Shown: piece after piece, positions 56,020-64,000 of the stretch
Position numbering within the stretch: position 1 is the stretch's first letter
Layout: every line of letters starts with the position of its first letter
From: Loripinus fragilis
Lineage: Eukaryota; Mollusca; Bivalvia; Lucinida; Lucinidae
Assembly: GCA_964019695.1 (NCBI GenBank)
Contig: OZ026524.1
Coordinates: forward strand, 28,250,164-28,314,163
Direction: 5' to 3'
DNA: 64,000 nt
Position numbers and translations under genes: made by a program
The notes under the pieces: generated by a model
What the model was told of the DNA's origin: nothing
Databases searched by the model: none
Seen by the model: only the letters and a program-made list of their open reading frames with translations

Positions 56020-57610
56020 CATACCAACACATACAAGATCGAGTGCTCCCTATGTTAGCTCGCTGTCGGAAAAATCTGCCCCACATCGCTACCCATGTGA
56101 GATAAGGGTAACTAATACGAGGTAAGCCACACGCCGCCGGTTGCTAATGTGAGATAACCCATGCAAAACATTTTTTGGCGCATGAGTGTAGTCCTTCGAA
56201 AACTAAAGTTGAATTGTTGACAGTCAGGAAAAAATTCAATGTTGAAATTTCAGCCATTTAAGTCGGCCTTTAACGTGATATAAAGTTAAACTGCGCATTT
56301 TCATATCAATGCTTTAAACGGCTGATTGCATTGCAAATGACATATTTGATGTGTAGAGCAATGAGTGACTGAATGCACCGGAAAAAAGAAACAAATTTTC
56401 CTTAACAAAATTATTTAGTCGCGTTACAGTGGCTGATAAGCTAGTTCTTGTTAATCCATTTTGGTGAAATAACCATTTGTTCATTGTTTTATGCGCTGTA
56501 TATTCGCTTTTTCAGTTGATTTGTACAGCGCACGTCATTGATTGTAAACATTGACCTCAGTGAAGTCACCAACACATTATACTGTACGAGTAAGGCCGCT
56601 AAATGTAGAAATGTTATATAAGAAAAAGAATCGATCATAGGTGTTCAGTGGTTCCAGAAAACTCCCAACCCTGGGCTCCACCGTTCAGTGGGTAACTAGG
56701 CAAGGCTCAGGTTGGGATTTTTCTGTCCCAACTGGACAACAATGATGGATTCTATTTTTATCACATACCAATGCATACAAGATCGAGTGATCTCTCTGTT
56801 AACTCGCTGTCGGATAAATCTGTCCCACATAGCTACCCATGTAAGATAAGCGTAACTAATATGAGATAAGGCACACGCAGCTGGTTGCTCATGCGAGATA
56901 ACCCACATGCGACATTTATGGCGCATGACTGTATTCCTTTGAAACGAAAGGTACAAAAAAAAATTCAATGTTGAAATTTCAGCGATTTAAATCAGCCTTC
57001 AATGTGGTATAAAGTAAAACTGGGCATTTTACTTCAACGATTATTTCAATGCTTTGAACATGCTACGTGCATTGCAATTGACATATATGACGTGTTGGGC
57101 AATGAGTGACTTAATGCACCGGGACGGGGAGCCTTGACCATGTAAACAAAGAATAAATTTTCCTCAACAAAATTATTTACTCGAGTTACTGTGGCTGATA
57201 AGCTAGTTCTTGTCAATCAATTTTGATGTAATAACCATTTGTTCATTGCTTAATGCGCTGTTTATTTGCTGTTTCAAGTTGATTTGTACAGCGGGCGTCA
57301 TTGACTGTAAACATCGACCTCAGTGACGTCACCAACATAATTATATCATACTGTACTGTACCGTATGGTCACTAAATGTAGAATTGGTATATGAGAAAAA
57401 GAATCCATCATTGGTGTTCAGTGGGTCCAGAAAAATCCCAATCATCTGGTCCACCGTTCAGTTGGAAACTCGAAAAGCCTCGTTTCTCACGGGAACGGTG
57501 GGCCCTCTGGTTGGGATTTCTCTGTCCCCACTGAACACCAATGATGGATTCTATTTATCTCACGTTATCCGTACCAACCAGTGGGAAAGATGCACACTGG
57601 AAGACAAGTG
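56020..57610. repeat. Direct duplication of a ~730-bp unit, each ending in a hairpin
   Basis: Unit 1 (about 56020-56755) and unit 2 (about 56760-57555) share ACATACAAGATCGAGTG, GTTAGCTCGCTGTCGGA, TTCAATGTTGAAATTTCAGC, GTGGCTGATAAGCTAGTTCT and GATTTGTACAGCG. Unit 2 ends in a long inverted repeat: 57401-57465, from AATCCATCATTGGTGTTCAG, faces 57485-57552, ending CTGAACACCAATGATGGATT. Unit 1 ends in a shorter, mutated form of it. Confidence 0.75.
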
Positions 57611-57881
57611 ACCTCATTATAAAGTTTAAGTGACGTAATCATGTTATGTCACTTTTCAGCGTATTCAGGACTTCTGGAAACCTTATTTAAATATAAAAAT
57701 GCAAAATTAAATGGCGAGCAAGAAAAATCATTCATTAATCGTGTGAGGATGAGATAGAAAAATCCGTCAATCGGGATCACTGGTTATCATCACTCGACAA
57801 GCCTAGGGATGCCAATCAGTGATCCTCGGGACAGATTGTTCTATCCACAGGAATTTGTCAAAGTTGTTTTAAGAAACTATA

Positions 57882-58972
57882 GACAAGGACTGTAACGCTG
57901 GTTGTTATGGTACTCTGTTTGACTCATCAAAACAGTCCGAAAACTTTACTTTATAAGCAAAACTAAAGTGTCCAGGATTCAAGAGAAACTAGTCTGTCTA
58001 ACAATACCAACCTTTTGTTCTTACGTTGAATAAGTCCCATAAAATAGTCAAGAACAACTCAGATTTAAGCGTCTGCTTGGAGCTCGTTCGCTTACACTTT
58101 CCTCTGGAGATTGCTAAAAACACAGTTTAATCATGTTTTTTTTCTAACTTCCAACGAAGAGATGCCGCTTAAAGTGGTAAATCCTGGTTTACATTAACTT
58201 TTTTCTTCATGCAGTCTTTAAAATATTGAGAATTTATTTCAAATGAAAGCCAAACGGCGACTTCTTACGGAAATTATGCTGACCTTTTCTACCTGACTGC
58301 CATGTTTGCAAAAGTTTACATTTGAAAATTTCGCGATCACTGATTGGTCAATGCTGGGCAGACGCTACGAATGCGTCACATGAAGAAGGTGAAACCCGTC
58401 CGGGGGAATCCCTGTATTCACGTGGTGTATTTCCGGAGTACTTCAATTTACACCATTACTCTCAATAGACTGCTTTACTTCCCTTGATATAAAATCGCGA
58501 AATCACCCCATATAGATGACGTCACATGACCGTGGTGAATGGAGATTTTCAGAAAAACATCGGGTAGAAGAAGGTAGGTGTAATTTCTGTAAAAAAGTCG
58601 CCGTTTGGCTTTCATTTGGAATAAATTCTCAAGATCTTAGTGACTGCATATGGAAAAAGAACCATTGAAAAGCAGGACTTACCACTTTTAAGCGGCATCT
58701 CTTCGATCAAAGTCAGACTGTGTTTTACCATCTCCAGAGGAAAGTGCAAATGAACAAGTTTCAAGAAAAAGCTAAAATCCCAACTGTTCTTGTTTTTTCA
58801 CGAGACTTACTTAACGTAAAAACGAAAGGTTGGTATCGTGAGACTGACTAGTTTCTCTTGAAGCCAGGACACTATAGTTTTGCTCATATAAGTTGAGTTT
58901 TTGCGCTGTTTTTGATTAGTCAAATAGGGTACCAGAACAACAAGCGTTACAGTCCTTGTCTATATTAAGTAA
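57882..58972. mobile_element. 1.09-kb foldback element with ~390-bp inverted arms
   Basis: The left arm (57882-58280) begins TATAGACAAGGACTGTAACG and the right arm (58590-58972) ends CGTTACAGTCCTTGTCTATA. Matching inverted blocks run the length of the arms, among them AGAGATGCCGCTTAAA facing TTTAAGCGGCATCTCT and GAAAGCCAAACGGCGACTT facing AAGTCGCCGTTTGGCTTTC. The centre of about 310 bp has no coding sequence. No clear target duplication was found. Confidence 0.85.
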
Positions 58973-59247
58973 ATATATGCCTACTTTTTCTTCTCAGCGG
59001 TTTGTTACTAGTTCCTGTAATTCTATCCCACCATCACACACATGATAGATTCTTTTATTATTGGGTCTGCGATTATGTAAGGTTCAATCCAGCCTGCTCA
59101 GCTACAGACACTAGCTAGCATTACTAATCAAGTTATTAAGTTTTTTTTTTATTGCAATTCGATTTTGTTATTGATACTGAGACAGTTTTGAAAGTCTTCT
59201 GCTTCAGATATACAGTGGCTTTTCTGATTTTACACTTCGTGCCATAA

Positions 59248-59485
59248 TGAAAAAAGAGCCACGACATGTGATTTCCAACAATGTGGCAATTCTCAGACCA
59301 GCCTGTGCAGCCTCCTTTTAAGCTTAAGAACTCCAAATGATATTGAATCAGTAGCTGAACTGTCATAGAGTATTTAAGCGGCTAGCAACAGCTTTGATCA
59401 GACTGCGTGCATGCGCAGGCTGATCTGAGGCTTTGCTGGTCGCACATACCACATTATTGGAAATCTCATGTCGCGGCTCAAATGA
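59248..59485. mobile_element. MITE family M1
   Basis: It is bounded by GAGCCACGACATGTGATTTC and the inverse of TGAGCCGCGACATGAGATTT. Internal blocks match the 43474 copy, including CAGCCTCCTTTTAAGCTTAA and GATCAGACTGCGTGCATGCG. Confidence 0.8.
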
Positions 59486-59736
59486 GGAACGTTAATGGAT
59501 CGGACAGAAACGTCATTTGCAGAATATAAGTACGATATTGTAGGATCACATAAATATTATCTCATCATATATGGCACAACATTAGATTACAGTGTATTAC
59601 TTTTAAAAACACTGAGAGAATATTCTTAAAGCACCGCAAATATCATTTTATTAAACATTTTATTACACATAAGTCCTGATCATTCTTTTTGTAAGTATGC
59701 TAAGCTATTAAGTTTGAATTATTATCTTTTTTTCAG

Positions 59737-59847
59737 GATGAGACCATGCCGCGGCTGTCGGAAATTCCAAGCTACATTCAAAAATTGAAAAGTTTAGGAG
59801 ATTGCCAGAGCAAAACGATGACCATCCTCATTAGGAATATCATCAAG
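59737..59847 (+). CDS. Internal exon, possibly of the FYVE gene
   Basis: A polypyrimidine tract and CAG precede the exon, and AAG|GTATAA follows. Only one frame is open and it encodes 37 residues (DETMPRLSEIPSYIQKLKS ... IIK), phase 0 at both ends. Exon 7 of the FYVE gene has no phase-0 donor before its stop, so a direct join is not supported. An unseen intermediate exon, an alternative isoform or a separate gene could explain it. Confidence 0.55.
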
Positions 59848-59891
59848 GTATAATCTGCTTTGTTTAGCCCTGACATGAGATGCCTGTATAG

Positions 59892-60800
59892 TTGAGCTAC
59901 ATTATGCTCCCTACACAATATGCTTCCCAGAGGATAATTTGGTGTACCCTACCTACACAAAATGCTACCCGAGAACATATTGTGCACCCTACCTACACAA
60001 TATGCTACTCTAGTAGCATATTGGGTAGGGTCGGTACATTTGTATTTCATTGGTCATCAGAGGGTACACAATATGCTCCACTAGAAAAATTGTCTCGTTC
60101 TTCTGGTATGCTTGCCTGTTTTTCTTTCCATCCGTTCATCGGTCGGTCTGCATATCTTTTGATCCGACTGTCTAAAATCGTTCCCGCTAAAATCCTGCCC
60201 GCTTCGTGCTTGTTTTACATTGAAGTCTTGCATTATACAAGGAGGAGAGATTATTGTACTGGTCAAAGGATACCTGTGTTGCTGTTAACCCTTAATGCGC
60301 CAATCGCAACAAAAGTCGTCTGCTTTTCTCGTCTCCTGAAATGTTTTAGAAGCCTCTATGACAAACAGTGTGGACCCAGATCAGACTGCTCCTATAGGAG
60401 CAGTCTATTCTTTGTCCACGCTGTTTGCTTCTATACTTAATTCGTCAGTAATGCTAGTCAATTATTTGCAGCAGACAACTTCAGCAGACGACATTTTCAA
60501 ATGCATTTTTATTAGCGCTTTAAGGGTTAAACTGACAAATAGGTAATAGCAGACAGACGGACGAACAAAAGAACGACCAAACACACTTATGTCAAACATT
60601 ACTTCATAAAACATGACATCATTGTTTAAGTATCGAAATTGATCAGCTAGGGAGCATTTTGTGTAAGTATTGTACATGTCCTACACAATATGTTCTAATT
60701 TTCATAGCAGCATATTGTGTTTGCAGGGTACACAATTAAAATTGCTCTCGCGGGAGCACATTGTGTAGGGAGCATATCTTTGGCTCTCACATTCTATCGG
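59892..60800. mobile_element. ~900-bp inverted-repeat element built on CTACACAATATGCT motifs
   Basis: The left end TGAGCTACATTATGCTCCCT and the inverse of the right end (TGAGAGCCAAAGATATGCTC, then CCTACACAATGTGC) are related. CTACACAATATGCT or its inverse recurs about eight times in the outer 150 bp of each side. An M3 MITE (60290-60537) is nested inside. Confidence 0.65.
60290..60537. mobile_element. MITE family M3, nested copy
   Basis: It is highly similar to 19884-20127, with ends AACCCTTAATGCGCCAATCG and TTAGCGCTTTAAGGGTTAA and a central hairpin CAGACTGCTCCTATAGGAGC. Confidence 0.8.
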
Positions 60801-61228
60801 TTTTCCTCATTAATTCGTTAATAAATTCAATAAAACATGAGCACTCATGTTAGATCTTTTATACATGTGCATGTTTTTCATGCTACCTTGCTTGTTTTAT
60901 ATTTTGTGTCATCTATACTCCCTAATTGATTCTAATTCCAATTAATGTTTAAATTTGTGATCAAATGTTAAACGATTATTTATTTGTTTCATATAAAATG
61001 CTTTATCATATGACGTCACCTACGCAATGCATTTAAATCGATAAACCACTAGTGGTTTACATATAAGTAGCGTAACGTAATGACGTTCGTTATAACGTTG
61101 CATAAATGATGGCAAAATATTGACGCTTTCACCAAAAATGCAATTTTAAGTAATTTTAATGCTATGTGATAAATAGAATCTAACACTCCTGCTCCTGTAT
61201 TATTGAATTTATTAAACTGGTTGCGAAC

Positions 61229-61268
61229 AAGCGATAAAATGCGAGGCAAGCCTCGCATTTTATCGCTT
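61229..61268. repeat. Perfect 19-bp hairpin with 2-base spacer
   Basis: AAGCGATAAAATGCGAGGC at 61229-61247 is the exact inverse of 61250-61268, separated by AA. It lies between two inverted stretches containing GAATTTATTAAA and TTTAATAAATTC (61204 and 61279), so a larger inverted structure surrounds it. Confidence 0.85.
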
Positions 61269-61329
61269 TTCCCCAACTCATTTAATAAATTCAATAAACA
61301 TGAGCACTTATGTAAGATCCTCTATCATT

Positions 61330-61560
61330 TGGGCCTCATCGCGAGAAAACCTGTCTTCGGGGGTTTGCGAACAACACAGGCGCAGACCAGCCTGTGCATC
61401 CGCCCAGTCTGATCAGCGCCTTTGTTATTCGCTTTTTGGAAAGCATTATATCTAGACTTGCTACGAGCGAAATTTCAATTTTCTAGCTACTCTCTGTAGC
61501 TGAGCAAGTTGGTTTGAGTCTCACTTTGTCGGAAACCCCGAAGACAGGCCCATTTGCAAT
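61330..61560. mobile_element. MITE family M5, second copy
   Basis: It opens with GGCCTCATCGCGAGAAAACC and CCTGTCTTCGGGG, whose exact inverse CCCCGAAGACAGG lies at the right end. It lies just before the acceptor at 61600. Confidence 0.65.
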
Positions 61561-61601
61561 CAACATAATTCGTTTGAGTGACACTACTATTTTCATTTCA
61601 G

Positions 61602-61715
61602 AGTATTTGTGATTTCTACCTGCATTACAAACAAAAGCTGTATGAAGTTGAAAAGAACACTAAACCATTAATCAACCACAACAACCAGGGGCCAGGAATT
61701 ACAATGCCTCCTTAA
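61602..61715 (+). CDS. Terminal exon reading into a MITE
   Basis: The exon follows a TTTCATTTCAG acceptor, phase 0, and encodes SICDFYLHYKQKLYEVEKNT, then KPLINHNNQ and a final GPGITMPP ended by TAA at 61713. It is in phase with the exon at 59737-59847. The last eight codons and the stop come from the inverted-repeat element that starts near 61690. Confidence 0.5.
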   Translation, partial: SICDFYLHYKQKLYEVEKNTKPLINHNNQGPGITMPP

Positions 61716-62300
61716 AGTTAAGCAAGACTTAAAGTTAGGCAAGTTGAGCGGCTCTTCCTCGTGGTGCCACGGGGTTGTCTGCGGTTTGTGATTGTGGTAT
61801 TTCCTGAACATACTAACTTACTATTTTTAAAGTTAAGTATTCATATTTCAACATGCTCTATTAAATGTTTAATAAATTGCCTGGATCGATGCGGTATTTG
61901 TGATCGAAGATATCATTCTGATCTTCAGAACAAATAAAACTATTTTGATTGTTTTTTCAGTTTTAAACATTAGTTTTCGCCTCCTGAAAAATCAATACTT
62001 AACTAAAGTCGTCCTTAACTCTAAGGATGCATTGTAATTCCCGGTCCAGGTCCCAAAATTACAATACTTCCTTAAAGTTAAGTACGACTTAAGTTAAGTA
62101 TTAAAATTTCAACACGTTACACTAACGTTTAATAAATTGCCTTGATCGATGCGTTACTTATGGCATAGATATCATTGTGATCTACAGAAAAAATGAAACT
62201 ATTTTGGTTTTAATAAGATTGAAACGTTATTTTTAGCCCCCAAACAATCAATACTTAGCTTAAGTCTTTCTTAGGTTTAAGGAGGCATTGTAATTTTGAG
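61690..62300. mobile_element. Two adjacent MITEs (family M6), the first carrying a tail-B fragment
   Basis: Copy 1 (about 61690-62048) has ends GGCCAGGAATTACAATGCCT and the inverse of GGACCGGGAATTACAATGCA. Copy 2 (about 62050-62300) has AAAATTACAATACTTCC and the inverse of CAAAATTACAATGCCTCC. Both carry TTAATAAATTGCCT and GATCGATGCG. Copy 1 is longer because a tail-B piece (61745-61825, GGTTTGTGATTGTGGTATTT) is inserted in it. Confidence 0.7.
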
Positions 62301-62394
62301 CCCAGATCTCAAAGACAGTGTTTAGGAAAAATAAGAAGATAAATACAGGACTTCAGTTAAGAGTGCGAAATTTAATTTCCTTATTTTTCAACCA

Positions 62395-62465
62395 AAACAT
62401 ATGTTGTGGGTACTAAAAAGAACCGTCTAAATAGGACGGTTCTTTTGAGCACCCAAAACATATGT
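62395..62465. repeat. Hairpin with ~30-bp arms
   Basis: CATATGTTGTGGGTAC and AAAGAACCGTC face GACGGTTCTTT and GCACCCAAAACATATG with a loop of about 7 bases and three mismatches. A half-arm relative appears in intron 4 near 38250. Confidence 0.75.
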
Positions 62466-62752
62466 TAAAACTGATGGTAAGAAAATATTTACATTTTTAC
62501 GCTGAAAAATTGTGTTTATCTAAACCTGTGTACTTAGTATAGAAAAGCTGAACAGTGTTAAGAAGGAGGATTCAACAGAGATGAAGATATATGCACATTT
62601 ATTTATTAAGATAGGCATACAGTATTAAGAAAGATAAACAGTATTATGAAATATTATACAGTATTAAAATTTGTACAGTATTTAGATATATGTGCAGTAT
62701 TAAGAGATATCTACAGTGTTAAGAGGGCAGACTAACTGATGGATGTAAAGAG

Positions 62753-63322
62753 ATATATACTGAGGGAAAAAAGTTTAGCAATCTACTTTGGGGATTCACA
62801 GTTTAGAAGAAATAGGACTTTAAATTTCATAGTGTCAAAAATATATGTTGACAAACGTTCACAAGTACGATGACATTAACAGGTTGAAATTTCACATAAT
62901 GTAAAGTCTGATTTTATGCCCCCTTGCTTAAACAGCTTATCTGACAATAGTGCGAAAAGTTTTCAACTAAAAGCTTCATTTTTCTGTCATATGTTTAGAT
63001 CCAAAAGTAAGAAAGTGAAAAACGGTTTAAAATTGAATGTTATGTTCACCCTTTTCGTACAGTTTTTAGTTGAAAATCGTATTTATCCAAATTACCTCCC
63101 TTTCAAATGAATAACGTTTGAAATTGAAATGCTCAGCAGATCAAATCCTCACTATGAAGTCGGATTTTGCTTCTTTTGACCACTTGCGGGTAGCCATTAG
63201 TTCATTTTCAAGCAACGGGCATGTTTGCGAACCTGTCAATTAAAAAGATCTATTGATTTAAAGATCGCCTATGGAAACCCCATTATAAATAATTGCTAAA
63301 CTTTTTTCCCTCAGTATATATT
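62753..63322. mobile_element. 570-bp MITE with 30-bp perfect inverted ends
   Basis: The left end ATATATACTGAGGGAAAAAA, extended by GTTTAGCAAT, is exactly inverted at 63292-63321. The flanks are rich in ACAGTATTAAGA repeats on both sides (62580-62720 and 63335-63350), so it lies within a degenerate short tandem repeat. No coding capacity was seen. Confidence 0.85.
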
Positions 63323-63451
63323 GTATAAGGAAATACATACAGTATTAAGAGAAAATAAGACATTTGAACATTATAAAATAGAGATGTACACTATTTGTGT
63401 TTGTTTTGCCATTTTTAGCCTGATCACTACAAAGATAGTTCTTTTAAAAAT

Positions 63452-63456
<5 letters not shown>

Positions 63457-63482
<26 letters not shown>

Positions 63483-63955
63483 TTACCTGTTGGATTTCTT
63501 TTGCTCTGGTATTCAGTTTTATGTACTGTTGAGTCCTTATCTTAGCCTTATCTCCTTTTTATATCTTGATTTATATGTTTTTGGAGATGATGTATTGCTG
63601 AGCTATGGGTATTTCATGCAAACCAAACAGCTATGTGTATTGATCAACATCTGAACTAAGGGTGAGGTTGGCGCCGTGAAACTGGTTTATGCCCTCCAGT
63701 AAAATATTTTCACTGACCGTTCCAAGGCGGTACTTCTTTTGTGGATCATCTTTGTATGTGTGTGTTTGTTGTTTTTTTGTGTGTCTTGTGTTCCTCAAAC
63801 TTTCGCGTCTGTGTGGTCACCTGCTGGGAAAGGGCTGACCTCTTGGTTCTAGGTGATGATGTTTATTGTATTTTTTGTTACTTTCCCATGTGGTACCCAT
63901 GGTCAGGCGTGGTACTTGATTGTATCGTTTCCTGATATCTGCCGTCTTTCTTACT
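63457..63955 (+). mobile_element. Naiad PLE tail, copy 3, with expanded G tract
   Basis: A run of about 25 G (from 63458) leads into TTACCTGTTGGATTTCTTTT and then the whole Naiad tail to the TTGATTGTATCG block and CCTGATATCTGCC. In copies 1 and 2 the same place reads ACCGGGGTTTACC, so the G run seems to be an expansion of the natural GGGG at the truncation point. Confidence 0.8.
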
Positions 63956-64000
63956 TTGTTTAGTATCACCTAATTATAAAGTAGAGTGTTAGCAGTGGTG

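Noticed and set aside
46600..59847. Direct join of FYVE exon 7 to the exon at 59737
   Set aside because: Exon 7 has no credible phase-0 donor before its TAG, and the best-looking donor (near 46812) would produce a stop at the junction. The exons are therefore listed separately.

Overview
The window is animal nuclear DNA: AT-rich, intron-split coding sequence and dense nested transposable elements. A bivalve mollusc is the best guess. The reasons are a Naiad-type Penelope-like element (PLE) whose reading frame is broken almost only by TGA, a condition reported for clams and spiders, plus tRNA-derived SINEs and many short inverted-repeat elements. The species is inferred, not shown. No rRNA gene, intact tRNA gene, CRISPR array or bacterial operon was seen.

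Layout. At 1-2412 there is little except a minus-strand PLE tail and a short inverted-repeat element. At 2588-15602 lies one degenerate plus-strand non-LTR retrotransposon. It has a 2A-like peptide at the start of ORF1, an L1-type ORF1 protein, an APE endonuclease, a reverse transcriptase and a C-terminal Cys/His region. It is split by a 7.66-kb inverted-repeat insertion (4071-11733), itself full of smaller repeats, and by a 448-bp MITE with a 5-bp target duplication (14175-14622). At 15603-25950 there are PLE tails, microsatellites, MITEs, the endonuclease end of a canonical PLE followed by a hammerhead-ribozyme-like motif, and SINEs.

At 25956-30030 is a nearly complete Naiad PLE. Its GIY-YIG endonuclease precedes the reverse transcriptase. 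One frame of 1047 codons carries five internal TGA codons and a single TAA, with no frameshift. The TGAs fall where I recall cysteine in relatives, so selenocysteine is the leading explanation. Fragments of the same family occur at 1836, 16141, 18090, 44515, 50009 and 63483.

At 30826-46851 a host gene can be assembled from seven exons with matching splice phases. It encodes a protein of about 422 residues with an N-terminal FYVE-type zinc finger and a second FYVE/PHD-like cysteine cluster. Two later exons (59737-59847 and 61602-61715) may belong to it. Intron 2, inside the FYVE codons, holds a 4.2-kb minisatellite of 40/41-bp units with an 81-bp higher-order period. The rest, to 64000, is inverted repeats, a 1.1-kb foldback, tandem duplications and two more Naiad fragments.
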